From contig NZ_JACRGA010000026.1 in NCBI RefSeq assembly GCF_016217785.1, forward strand, positions 1 to 64,000: 64,000 bases of DNA, read 5' to 3'. The notes under the pieces were generated by a model, which saw nothing but the letters and a program-made list of their open reading frames with translations, did not search any database and was not told the origin of the DNA. Positions 23,047 to 30,856 of this stretch are shown one piece after another; the stretch's first letter is position 1, and each line of letters opens with the position of its first letter. Origin of the DNA: Methanobacterium sp. GTDB taxonomy: Archaea > Methanobacteriota > Methanobacteria > Methanobacteriales > Methanobacteriaceae. The position numbers were made by a program, and so were the translations under genes.

Positions 23047-23490
23047 CTAATCTTTTAATGACTCTGCTTCAGCTTTAAGATATTTCAAACCGGACTCTAA
23101 AGATTCTTCCAGCATTTTCTGCAACTTTCCGTGGATAACACGGCTTAAAAGACCTTCCCATGATTCTTCTTCTTTGACAATGGTTTTACCATTTACAAAC
23201 TCAAATTTAAAGACATCGATGGCGTTAACACCCATGGTCTTCCCGGTCCAGGCTAAAAGATGGGGAGGTTCCACATTCTGCAGTACTGATGTTATTTTTC
23301 CAGGTCCTGCTTTCCACTGGAAATGTGTTCCTGGTTTTAAATCACCATGAAGAACAACATCTTTCACATCTGGATTCCAATTTGGCCAGGATTCAATATC
23401 CGCCATGATATTCCACACAGTATCCAAATCTGCTTCAATTTCAATTTCTACCTTAGCCAGTACTGGAGCATCCTCATTGACCTTAACCAT
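23047..23490 (-). CDS. SRPBCC (START-like/polyketide cyclase) family protein
   Basis: 147 residues of the helix-grip fold: VEIEIEADLDTVWNIMADIESWPNWNPDVKDV and PGTHFQWKAG at the front, LKYLKAEAESLKD as the long C-terminal helix. These proteins bind hydrophobic ligands in a central cavity. The ATG at 23490 is preferred to an in-frame GTG three codons upstream because GGGTGAG lies correctly before it. Ligand unknown. Confidence 0.8.
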   Translation of the reverse strand: MVKVNEDAPVLAKVEIEIEADLDTVWNIMADIESWPNWNPDVKDVVLHGDLKPGTHFQWKAGPGKITSVLQNVEPPHLLAWTGKTMGVNAIDVFKFEFVNGKTIVKEEESWEGLLSRVIHGKLQKMLEESLESGLKYLKAEAESLKD

Positions 23491-23640
23491 TTTTCTCACC
23501 CAGTTAATATATTTGAATTTGGGAATATTAAAAAACTATTGTTACAAAAATAAAAAATTAATTCACATGGTTATTAAGGGGATTATGAACAGTCTAAAAA
23601 CGAAGTTTATCTAATAATTCTATGTGAAGTTGGTCTTTTA

Positions 23641-23726
23641 AGATTACTAAGTCTATTGAGATTACTAAGTCTATTGAGATTACTAAGTCTATTGAGATTA
23701 CCTAAATCTATTGAGATTACTAAAAT
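23641..23726. repeat. 18-bp tandem repeat, about 4.7 copies
   Basis: agattactaagtctattg is perfect three times (23641-23658, 23659-23676, 23677-23694), followed by a 19-base variant copy (23695-23713) and a partial copy. It lies in the spacer between the SRPBCC and ATC-hydrolase-like genes. There are no spacers, so it is a minisatellite, not a CRISPR. Confidence 0.9.
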
Positions 23727-23772
23727 ATTCCCAATTTATTTTATTCATAAGAATATCCCAATTAATTAAAAT

Positions 23773-24456
23773 TCAATCTTTCTTAATCACAGTATTGGCA
23801 ACTTTAGTTTCCCTTCCACCGTTATACCTGAAATCACACCTTTCACAGCCTTCAGCAAGTGTCTGTGTTCGGTGAAGGCCTAAATTACCACATTCACTCA
23901 TGGGGATGTCCATAGCACACAGATAAGGGGTGAATTCGTCTGCATCATATTCATGGTAGAATTTTTGTATGCCACATTCGGTAAAATCCATGCCTAAATC
24001 AAATTCATCATTTCCCTCTATGAACTCGTAAACCCAGTCTCCTGGAAATCTTTTTTTAAGAGAAACTTCGGCAGCATATTTCATATAGGGAAAAAACTCG
24101 GGATTGTTCATAGGAGGGACTGCTTCTGGATGATCTTTAAATGCTTGTTCTTCTGCATTATAAGCCATCTCCCCAATTTCTTTTAAAGGTTTTCCATGCC
24201 TTTTTAAAACTAAATAAAATGCGAGGCTCTCTGCAGCACCAACAAGATCACGGGTTAAAGAATTCTCATCTCCACCAATATAAGGCAATTCTCCATAGAT
24301 AGATTCATATTCTTCTTTAATCTCACTCATAACTTCTTCCTTGAAGTTTTTACCATATTTTTCTTCGATTAAGACACCAACACGTTCACAGAACTCATTA
24401 AATTGGGCCAAAATCTCTGATTTTTTGGAGTTGTAGTAATTTTTTTCGTCAACCAT
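23773..24456 (-). CDS. L-2-amino-thiazoline-4-carboxylate hydrolase-like protein
   Basis: 227 residues resembling the ATC-hydrolase family of anaerobes: a helical first half, then FTECGIQKFYHEYDADEFTP, YLCAMDIPMSECGNLGLHRTQTLAEGCERCDFRYN with conserved cysteines near the end. The family is named after a cysteine-biosynthetic hydrolase, but most members are uncharacterised. The internal ATG at 24456 is chosen since the in-frame ATG at 24471 overlaps the GGAG that serves as ribosome binding site. The real substrate is not known. Confidence 0.7.
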   Translation of the reverse strand: MVDEKNYYNSKKSEILAQFNEFCERVGVLIEEKYGKNFKEEVMSEIKEEYESIYGELPYIGGDENSLTRDLVGAAESLAFYLVLKRHGKPLKEIGEMAYNAEEQAFKDHPEAVPPMNNPEFFPYMKYAAEVSLKKRFPGDWVYEFIEGNDEFDLGMDFTECGIQKFYHEYDADEFTPYLCAMDIPMSECGNLGLHRTQTLAEGCERCDFRYNGGRETKVANTVIKKD

Positions 24457-24543
24457 CAAAAATGTCTCCATTAATATTAATTTAAAAACCCTGTTAGGTT
24501 AAAAACCCTGTTGGGAAGGAGTTTAAGTTTTTTTTAGTTCTGG

Positions 24544-25299
24544 TTACTGTCTTTTACTGAAAAGATAAGTTCCAATAACCACCATAACCACGTCAAAGGC
24601 GCATATAATCAATATATCATACTCGAGTGGCAGTAGAGTTTGCCAGCCACTTATCATGACTCCCCGCAAAGCATCCACCCCATAGGTGAGGGGGTTGATA
24701 TAGAAAGTCCACCTTATCCAGGCTGGTAAGTTGGTAACTGGGAATAGTGCTCCGCTTAAGAAGAACATGGGCATGTTAACAAAGGTTACAATTGTCCCAA
24801 AGCTTTCCAGACTGGTCATGAGACTGGCGATGACCAGACCAATGCAGGTTAAACCTATTGTAATTATTATCATCAGGGGTACTGCCATGCTAACTGCATA
24901 CAGACTCAGGGGCACTCCAATAAGATATCCGAGTATGATAACGATAATTCCCTGTATAATGGCTGCGGTGCCGACTCCAAACATTTTACCGGCAAAGATG
25001 GATACCCGGCTAATGGGTGCTACCAGTATCTCCTTCATAAAACCAAACTGCCTATCCCATATCACGGATATGCCCAGAAATATTGCTGTAAAAAGAAGTG
25101 TTTGTGCAATAATCCCGGGTAGGAGGAATTGAGTGTAGTTAAGACCAGTGGCTGCTGAGATGGAAAGTCCTAAACCTCCACCAAAGATTACAAGCCATAA
25201 AATCGGTGTTATCACTGAGCTGATCAATCGGGAGCGATCCCGGATGAAACGTATAAGTTCACGCCGCCATAAAGCAGAAATCCCTCTCAGTTCGCTTAT
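24544..25299 (-). CDS. ABC-2 type exporter permease (DrrB-like)
   Basis: Membrane subunit of an ABC exporter, about 251 residues with six hydrophobic segments (for example VITPILWLVIFGGGLGL, LLPGIIAQTLLFTAIFLGI, the loop SVIWDRQFGFMKEILVAPIS, and a C-terminal helix ending in FSKRQ). The open frame extends past the first TTG (25227) back to the end of the ATPase gene, and the extra residues (ISELRGISALWRRELIRFIRDRSR) are typical of this family, so the true start is near 25299. There the only candidate is ATA, overlapping the ATPase stop as ATAA, eight bases behind GGAGG. Substrate unknown; MarR-controlled drug or lipid export is likely. Confidence 0.8.
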   Translation of the reverse strand: MSELRGISALWRRELIRFIRDRSRLISSVITPILWLVIFGGGLGLSISAATGLNYTQFLLPGIIAQTLLFTAIFLGISVIWDRQFGFMKEILVAPISRVSIFAGKMFGVGTAAIIQGIIVIILGYLIGVPLSLYAVSMAVPLMIIITIGLTCIGLVIASLMTSLESFGTIVTFVNMPMFFLSGALFPVTNLPAWIRWTFYINPLTYGVDALRGVMISGWQTLLPLEYDILIICAFDVVMVVIGTYLFSKRQ

Positions 25300-26285
25300 T
25301 TTATCCGCCTCCTCATTGCAGCGCCCATGCCGCTGAGTGCTTTGGTGCCACCACCATCACGGATTTCACGACCAGTGAAATGCATGAAAACATCGTTTAA
25401 ATCTGGTTCTCTGATGGTTATGTTATCAATGTGTATACCCAATGACACTGCCAGCTCAACTATACGGGCCAGGGCGGTGTGGGCATTTTCAACACACAAG
25501 TTAAGTTCATTATTAGTTTTAAGAATGGTATCAGCAAGTTTGACTTCAGTTAGTTTACGGGATAAGAGATCGTTATCACTGGACTCGATGATGATGGTCT
25601 CCCCTTCCAGTTCACTTTTAAGGTTTTGGGGAGTGTCCAGGGCGATGATCCTGCTTCGGTCAATAATGGCGATGCGGTCGCAGAGTTTATCTGCTTCCTC
25701 CATGTAATGGGTGGTGAGGATAATGGTTATGTTCTCTCGTTTCTTTAAATCCTTTATATAATTCCAGATGTGGTCACGGCTTTGGGGATCCAGGCCGATG
25801 GTGGGTTCATCCAGGAATAATACTTTAGGATAGTGGATCAAACTTCTTGCTATCTCTAATCTGCGTCTCATACCACCAGAATAGGTGTTAACGAAATTGG
25901 AGGCACGATCCTCTAATTCCACCAGTTGCAATACTTCTTCTATCCGGGAGTGCATCAAGTCTCGGGGCACGTCATATAAATCTGCGTGCAATTCCATGTT
26001 CTCCATGCCGGTGAGTTTATCATCTATACTGGGATCCTGGAAGACTATGCCTATGGAACGCCGTACATTCGAGGCCTCACTATTAATATCATAACCTTCA
26101 ACCTTGGCTGTGCCCTGTGAGGGTTTCAAAATAGTGCATAACATGGAGATGAATGTGCTTTTACCGGCACCGTTAGGGCCTAATAACCCAAATATTTCCC
26201 CCTGATCCACCTGTAAACTCACCTTATCCACGGCTGTTAGGCTGCCGAATCTTTTTGTGAGGTCTAGGGTTTCTATGGCCTTCAT
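25296..26285 (-). CDS. ABC exporter ATP-binding protein (DrrA-like)
   Basis: 329 residues. Walker A is LLGPNGAGKSTF, the signature is YSGGMRRRLEIARSL, Walker B VLFLDEPTIGLD and the H-loop TTHYMEEAD. The C-terminal 90 residues (after IIALDTPQNLKSELEG) form the regulatory extension found in daunorubicin-type exporters. The ATG at 26285 is placed six bases behind GGAG; an in-frame ATG two codons upstream is too close. It overlaps the downstream permease and forms an operon with it and with the upstream MarR gene. Confidence 0.92.
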   Translation of the reverse strand: MKAIETLDLTKRFGSLTAVDKVSLQVDQGEIFGLLGPNGAGKSTFISMLCTILKPSQGTAKVEGYDINSEASNVRRSIGIVFQDPSIDDKLTGMENMELHADLYDVPRDLMHSRIEEVLQLVELEDRASNFVNTYSGGMRRRLEIARSLIHYPKVLFLDEPTIGLDPQSRDHIWNYIKDLKKRENITIILTTHYMEEADKLCDRIAIIDRSRIIALDTPQNLKSELEGETIIIESSDNDLLSRKLTEVKLADTILKTNNELNLCVENAHTALARIVELAVSLGIHIDNITIREPDLNDVFMHFTGREIRDGGGTKALSGMGAAMRRRIK

Positions 26286-26394
26286 TCGCATCTCCTGGAA
26301 GGAAATAATTTAAAATTTGCAGTTTTAAACTTTTTTATTTTTTGATAAATTAGATTTATTAGATTTATAAAAATTTTTAAAGATTATTGGATTG

Positions 26395-26844
26395 TTAATC
26401 ATTTCCTAATTTATAGAGAATATCTTTAATATTCTCAACTGACTCGTAGAATTTCTCCAGATCTTCCTCGGATAGAACCGATAGGCTCTTTTTAATCTCA
26501 TTATTGGAATACTTTCGCCAGTCCCTTAAAATATCCTTTCCTTTATTGGTGATGGAGATATTAATCACTCTTCGATCGTTTTGATCAGGTAACCGTTCTG
26601 TTAATCCATTTTCAACAAGTTTATCGATTAAAGAGGTCATGTTTGATTTGGATATGTGAACTTTTCTCCCAATTTCAGACATGGGTAGGTCCCCATGTTT
26701 ATCGAGTATTTTCAGCACGTGATAATATGAGTGTGGTATTTTCCCTTGATGCAACCTTCTTTTATGTTTGAAGATTTTTTTCCTAAAAAGTGGGAAAAAA
26801 AGGTACAGATCGTCCACTATTTTGTCTAGTCTTTCATCTTCCAT
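26395..26844 (-). CDS. MarR family transcriptional regulator
   Basis: 149 residues: DLPMSEIGRKVHISKSNMTSLIDKLVENGLTERLPDQNDRRVINISITNKG is the winged helix-turn-helix with the typical DxRxx wing. It lies 110 bases upstream of the ABC exporter genes on the same strand, the usual layout of a repressor that controls its own operon and the exporter, responding to a small hydrophobic compound. The probable operator is at 26887-26908 against the TATA box and is nearly repeated upstream of the 27105-27419 gene. Confidence 0.9.
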   Translation of the reverse strand: MEDERLDKIVDDLYLFFPLFRKKIFKHKRRLHQGKIPHSYYHVLKILDKHGDLPMSEIGRKVHISKSNMTSLIDKLVENGLTERLPDQNDRRVINISITNKGKDILRDWRKYSNNEIKKSLSVLSEEDLEKFYESVENIKDILYKLGND

Positions 26845-26886
26845 TTTGTCACCAGTTAGTTATTCTATATAACAATTATATAAAAA

Positions 26887-26908
26887 AACATTTCGGAACA
26901 TAACTGTT
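26887..26908 (-). promoter_or_regulatory. Probable MarR operator, copy 1
   Basis: A 22-base site beginning aacatttcgg and ending taactgtt, about 43-64 bases before the marR start. On the minus strand it abuts a TATA box (TTTTTTTATATAA, about 26877-26889). It matches the site at 27505-27526 at 19 of 22 positions. Both have outer AAC/GTT ends in partial dyad symmetry. Confidence 0.6.
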
Positions 26909-27104
26909 TTAGGAAAATAATTATTTTTTAAAGAATATTCAATTTTTTTTAAAAGATTATTCAAATTACTTCTTTTGGAAAGGGATAATTAGGATAAAAT
27001 CAATATTTTTGGTATCTTTGCGTTGTTACCTATCAAAATAAGTTTGAAAATTAAAAAAAGATATTTATAAGCTAATAAAATCTAGGTTACTAGCTTACTA
27101 AAAA

Positions 27105-27419
27105 TTAATCTTTGGATTTTAGCATGTCGCGCAGTGCTTTGAGTATTTCGAGTTCCTTTTCGGATGCATAGGTCTTCATATCTAATTTCTTAGCTACAAG
27201 CTCCTTCCTGTCCTTAAGTATTTCGTTTTTCTTTTCTACCAAGGATATTTTCATATCCAGTTTCATAGCTGCCAGTTTCTTTTTGTCTTCAGGAGAAAGA
27301 TGTTCCATTATTTCTTTCATAAGCACTGACTTTTTTATCCAATTTTTTCTCATTTCATCGTGCATATACCTGCCTTTCATTTCGCCGTGCATATGCCCGC
27401 CTTTCATTTCACCATGCAT
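27105..27419 (-). CDS. Small charged helical protein with His/Met-rich N-terminal repeats
   Basis: 104 residues. The first 24 are three imperfect repeats of MHGEMKG..., rich in Met and His, which could bind copper or another metal. The rest is a highly charged helix (LSPEDKKKLAAMKLDMKISLVEKKNEILKDRKEL, with MKLDMK repeated as KKLDMK), reminiscent of small Spy/CpxP-type or metal-tolerance helical proteins but without a visible signal peptide. Its promoter shares the MarR operator-like site and the CTGGTGA ribosome binding site, which indicates co-regulation with the exporter operon. Function unknown. Confidence 0.65.
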   Translation of the reverse strand: MHGEMKGGHMHGEMKGRYMHDEMRKNWIKKSVLMKEIMEHLSPEDKKKLAAMKLDMKISLVEKKNEILKDRKELVAKKLDMKTYASEKELEILKALRDMLKSKD

Positions 27420-27504
27420 TGTATCACCAGTTGTTTTTTTGGGTGGAAATTATGTTAATTTATTCTCCCACCTATAGTTATATTATAGAACTATTATGTA
27501 TATA

Positions 27505-27526
27505 AACATTTCGTAACATGACAGTT
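27505..27526 (-). promoter_or_regulatory. Probable MarR operator, copy 2
   Basis: Nearly identical to the 26887-26908 site (aacatttcgt...acagtt), again placed directly against a TATA-like sequence on the minus strand (TTTATATA, about 27500-27507), 86-107 bases before the 27419 start. Links the small helical protein to the MarR regulon. Confidence 0.6.
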
Positions 27527-27657
27527 CATAATTTTATTGTTATAAAATAAAACTAATATTCGTGGGTCATTCTGATTTAATGGTGATAAAATCCTGCTTA
27601 AGGAAAGATACATGTATTAAATATGTTGAATATAAATAGACTCATAGGAGGGGTTGA

Positions 27658-28503
27658 ATGGGAAATGAAACGGTTAAAAAAGATGGAAAAGGATTTAGCA
27701 AGTTAAGATGGTCGTTAATACTGGTTTTCTTAATAGCAAACATTCTCGTAGTTTTTTCTTACAGCAATACCAATCTACTTGCACTGGATACCTTTTTAGT
27801 AACTGCTCTTCTATTTATCCTTGCAGTGGTCCATGGAACCGAGCGCTATGGAAAAAAGAATATTCTAATCTTTTTCCTCATCACCTGGGCAGTTAGCTTC
27901 TCTTTTGAAAACCTGAGCATAGCCACAGGCTTCCCATTTGGGTTTTATCATTACTCTCCTTCTTTAGGACTGTTAACTGTCCCATTAATAATTATATTCG
28001 CCTATTTTGCAATAGGATACCTATCATGGGTGCTATCACACATATTAACCGGCCAATACAGCAAAAAACTTGAGGGAAAACAGATCTTCATAGTACCATT
28101 CATAGCTGCATTCATCATGGTAATGTGGGATTTAAGTGTTGACCCCATATCATCCACCTTACAGGGCTTCTGGGTGTGGACTTATCCTGGGGCTTACTTT
28201 GGGGTTCCCATTTCCAACTTCTTTGGTTGGTTCCTGGTGGTTTACCTGTTCTTCCAGATATTCGCCTTGTATCTTTACAAATACGACTCTGTTAATGTGA
28301 AAATAGTTTCTAAACTTTCTAATAAACCTTACTGGATTGAAGCAACTGTTGTTTATGGTATAACTGGTCTGGGCACCATACTATCCATTTTTTACCAGTA
28401 CAATGACATTACAGTTTCCATGGCTCTTATCACGGTTTTCACCATGATATTTGTGACCATACTGGCCCTGATTAACATTTTGAATAATCCAGAACTAAAG
28501 TAA
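27658..28503 (+). CDS. Carotenoid-biosynthesis (CruF/DUF422)-like membrane protein
   Basis: 281 residues with seven or so hydrophobic segments. HGTERYGKKN, FENLSIATGFPFGFYHYS, MVMWDLSVDPISSTLQGFWVW and GVPISNFFGWFLV are the signature stretches of the carotenoid hydratase family (bisanhydrobacterioruberin hydratase in haloarchaea). Methanobacteria do not make carotenoids, so a related lipid hydratase or isoprenoid function is more likely. The ATG at 27658 follows AGGAGGGGTTGA. Monocistronic or together with the next gene, which starts 59 bases later. Confidence 0.8.
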   Translation: MGNETVKKDGKGFSKLRWSLILVFLIANILVVFSYSNTNLLALDTFLVTALLFILAVVHGTERYGKKNILIFFLITWAVSFSFENLSIATGFPFGFYHYSPSLGLLTVPLIIIFAYFAIGYLSWVLSHILTGQYSKKLEGKQIFIVPFIAAFIMVMWDLSVDPISSTLQGFWVWTYPGAYFGVPISNFFGWFLVVYLFFQIFALYLYKYDSVNVKIVSKLSNKPYWIEATVVYGITGLGTILSIFYQYNDITVSMALITVFTMIFVTILALINILNNPELK

Positions 28504-28562
28504 AATAACTGACATAGAAATCTACATCTAGACTCATGATTTAAGGGAGGATAATAGTTATC

Positions 28563-29618
28563 ATGAATCCATCTGAAATTGCAATGGCAAGACTTCTAAA
28601 TCAACAGCTCATCCATACCAAGTTCAAGAAGCCAGATGAACTAATCTCTCAGATGGGGGCTATTCAGGGCCAGGATTACCCTGGTGCTAAATGGGCGGTG
28701 GGCCTCCGCCTGCCAGGGACTCGTGATGCCGATGTGGAGAAGGCAATCACCGAAAAAAGCATCTTCAGAACCTGGCTCATGCGAGGTACCCTGCATTTAG
28801 TCGCTGCAAAGGATATTCACTGGATGCTGAAGCTCCTAGCACCCCGTATCATTACAAGTAATGCACGCAGGTACTGGGAGCTTGAATTAGATGAAAAAAC
28901 TCTAAAACACAGTAATAATGTGTTAAAAAAGGCTCTTGAAGGTGGTAGGGAACTTAATCGGAAGGAATTACTGGCTGTTCTCCAGAAGAGGCGGATCTCC
29001 ACAGAAGGGCAGCGAGCTGCTTACATGTTACAGAGGGCTTCTCTTGATGGGATTATCTGCCAGTGTGGAGTGGAACATAATAATCCCATCTACATGTCAA
29101 TGGATTCCATCCCAAAAAGTAGCCTGAAACGTGAAGCAGCACTGGCAGAGCTGGCTAGGCGTTACTTTAAAAGCCGTGGCCCGGCTACAATTGGAGATTT
29201 CATCTGGTGGTCCGGACTACTGGCAACTGATGCCCGGACCGGTTCAGAAGCAGTTAAGTCCGAATTCATCCAGGAAAGAGTTGGTGGCGAGATATACTGG
29301 TATTCTGGATCAAAACCTAATATACCTGATATGCCTGTAGCCCATCTTTTGCCCACCTATGATGAGTACTTATTTGCCTACCGGGATCGAAGTGCTTCCC
29401 TGAATCTTAAAAAAACTATAATGGGTTTGAAAAATCGTTACAGGCCCACCATTGCCATCAATGGTCAGATTATTGGCACCTGGAAGCGCACATTCAAAAA
29501 GAGTCAAGTGTTGATGGAGTACCATCCCTTCATAACACTCAACAGGAATGAAAAGCATGCTTTAAGTGAAGCAGAACTTTTTTACAGTGAATTCCTAGAC
29601 TTGCCTGTTGTAAAATAG
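28563..29618 (+). CDS. Winged-helix AlkZ-like DNA glycosylase family protein
   Basis: 351 residues of the winged-helix family that includes the DNA interstrand-crosslink glycosylase AlkZ. QMGAIQGQDYPGAKWAVGLR (residues 30-49) carries the QxQ motif (Gln35, Gln37) that in AlkZ is needed for base excision; TWLMRGTLHLVAAKDIHWML and LLPTYDEYLFAYRDRS are further conserved segments, and the C terminus GTWKRTFKK fits the family. A repair role against alkylation or crosslinks is inferred. The ATG at 28563 lies 14-17 bases behind GGGAGG, a rather long spacing. Confidence 0.8.
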   Translation: MNPSEIAMARLLNQQLIHTKFKKPDELISQMGAIQGQDYPGAKWAVGLRLPGTRDADVEKAITEKSIFRTWLMRGTLHLVAAKDIHWMLKLLAPRIITSNARRYWELELDEKTLKHSNNVLKKALEGGRELNRKELLAVLQKRRISTEGQRAAYMLQRASLDGIICQCGVEHNNPIYMSMDSIPKSSLKREAALAELARRYFKSRGPATIGDFIWWSGLLATDARTGSEAVKSEFIQERVGGEIYWYSGSKPNIPDMPVAHLLPTYDEYLFAYRDRSASLNLKKTIMGLKNRYRPTIAINGQIIGTWKRTFKKSQVLMEYHPFITLNRNEKHALSEAELFYSEFLDLPVVK

Positions 29619-30033
29619 GGTTAAATATTTGTCAGGGGAATTAAAAAGTAAACCATAATCATATTTTAGATTTATATGGTGGTGGTCATGGTCTGGGATT
29701 CATTTTCCCGATTTAATGGAGGATGCCCTTCTAGCCATGGTTTTAAGAGATACAAGCCGGATTTGAGTTTAGTCTTCCAGGATTTTTTGCATTCTACCAT
29801 GCAGGGCACGGGCTGTAACAAACTCTCTCATAATTGTCTCCTAAAAGGTGATAATATGGTGAAAAGGGCAAAGAGTTGTAAATTAATACATCTCCATGTT
29901 CAGTTGATAAATAAAAAAATAAATTAATTTATAATAATACAGCCCAAAAGGAGATGATTTTAAAATAGTCTCTTACCATGTTGACGTCGGGTTTGCCGGC
30001 CTGATCTTGAGGTTGATCTACATTTTGGGTGGT

Positions 30034-30110
30034 TTAAAATTGGGCGCGACAGATAGGGGTCAACATGGCATGAGAAGCAAATGCTGCTTTCTTTTAATTC
30101 ACCTCCTTTA
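30034..30110 (-). pseudogene. Relic of a small secreted-protein gene with intact ribosome binding site
   Basis: AAAGGAGGTGA on the minus strand (30100-30110) is followed by sequence similar to the start of the secreted Cys-rich gene at 53424 (AAAAGCAGCATT stretch) but no start codon, and the frame stops after about 19 residues at 30034. Upstream, at the same distance, lies the 39-base element shared with that gene. The interpretation as a decayed paralogue is inference. The rest of 29619-30372 is AT-rich, with no supportable gene. Confidence 0.35.
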
Positions 30111-30139
30111 CTTGGCTGGCTATAACTAACTCTCCCATT

Positions 30140-30178
30140 GGATAAATGATTTTTCCAAATTGACACCCAGATCACACC
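30140..30178 (-). promoter_or_regulatory. Conserved 39-base upstream element, copy 1
   Basis: 33 of 39 bases agree with 53472-53510, without gaps. The element starts 32 bases from the ribosome binding site here and 33 bases there. It could be a promoter-proximal regulator site or a conserved 5' leader RNA. Confidence 0.5.
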
Positions 30179-30372
30179 AGAATTTCACCGGAAATCACCC
30201 TAAACTCCAGTTAAAGGTGAAAAAATAATTTTATTTATAATTACCCACACACTCATAAAATTGTGATTAAGGTTTATAAAAGATGTAAATAATAAATAAA
30301 GCTATTTATCAGTCGATTTCTAAATTTATATTTCCATTCAACTGGGTTAATTAAAAATAAATAAAAATAAAA

Positions 30373-30391
30373 GGGTGATTTTAAGTCACCC
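30373..30391 (-). terminator. Short hairpin at the end of the PepSY-like gene
   Basis: gggtga (30373-30378) pairs with tcaccc (30386-30391), overlapping the stop codon at 30381; A-rich sequence on the + strand to the left (T-rich in the transcript) makes it terminator-like for the minus-strand gene. Confidence 0.5.
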
Positions 30392-30746
30392 GTACTCCTG
30401 TTTTGGCGTTGATATAGATTGGATCCAGATAGGTCTTGTTGGGTGAATAGGTTGCCACTGGCACTTTCCACACCTGAATATTCTTATAAGTGGTCAGTGT
30501 GGGTGTTTCAAGTGTCACTCCCATCCCAACATACTTACCTGCCAGTTCTTTTGCCTTTGCTGCAGTTATATTAGTAGTGGTGTTATTAGTCTGGTTTATG
30601 TGCTGATTAGCGGTATTAACACTGCTACTGGTGTTGTTAGTGAGGGTGATATTCACCGACGGTGATGGTTTCAAAAAGAACCATGCTCCTGCTGCTACTA
30701 AAATTACGATCACAATCAATATTATAGCTATTAACCTTTTGTTCAA
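30381..30746 (-). CDS. Membrane-anchored PepSY-like protein
   Basis: 121 residues: a hydrophobic anchor (6-25, IAIILIVIVILVAAGAWFFL), an Asn/Thr-rich linker with many N-x-T/S sites (residues 30-60), then a PepSY-like domain (ITAAKAKELAGKYVG to YINAKTGVRVT). It would be exposed outside the membrane. PepSY domains are thought to inhibit peptidases or modulate surface enzymes; the partner is unknown. GGAGGTGA lies before the ATG. A single-gene unit, followed by the 30373 hairpin. Confidence 0.7.
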   Translation of the reverse strand: MNKRLIAIILIVIVILVAAGAWFFLKPSPSVNITLTNNTSSSVNTANQHINQTNNTTTNITAAKAKELAGKYVGMGVTLETPTLTTYKNIQVWKVPVATYSPNKTYLDPIYINAKTGVRVT

Positions 30747-30856
30747 ACTTTCACCTCCTTTGATACCATTATCTTCACAAACGGTTATTATTTAAAACTT
30801 TTTTATTGAAAATCATCACCAAAAGTCCCATAAGTACCTTACCATTCCTGATATTA

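Noticed and set aside
23641..23726. CRISPR array
   Set aside because: Units are directly adjacent, with no spacers, and no cas genes nearby.
29676..29927. 83-residue open frame on the plus strand
   Set aside because: No ribosome binding site, no membrane or domain features, not similar to anything I recognise.
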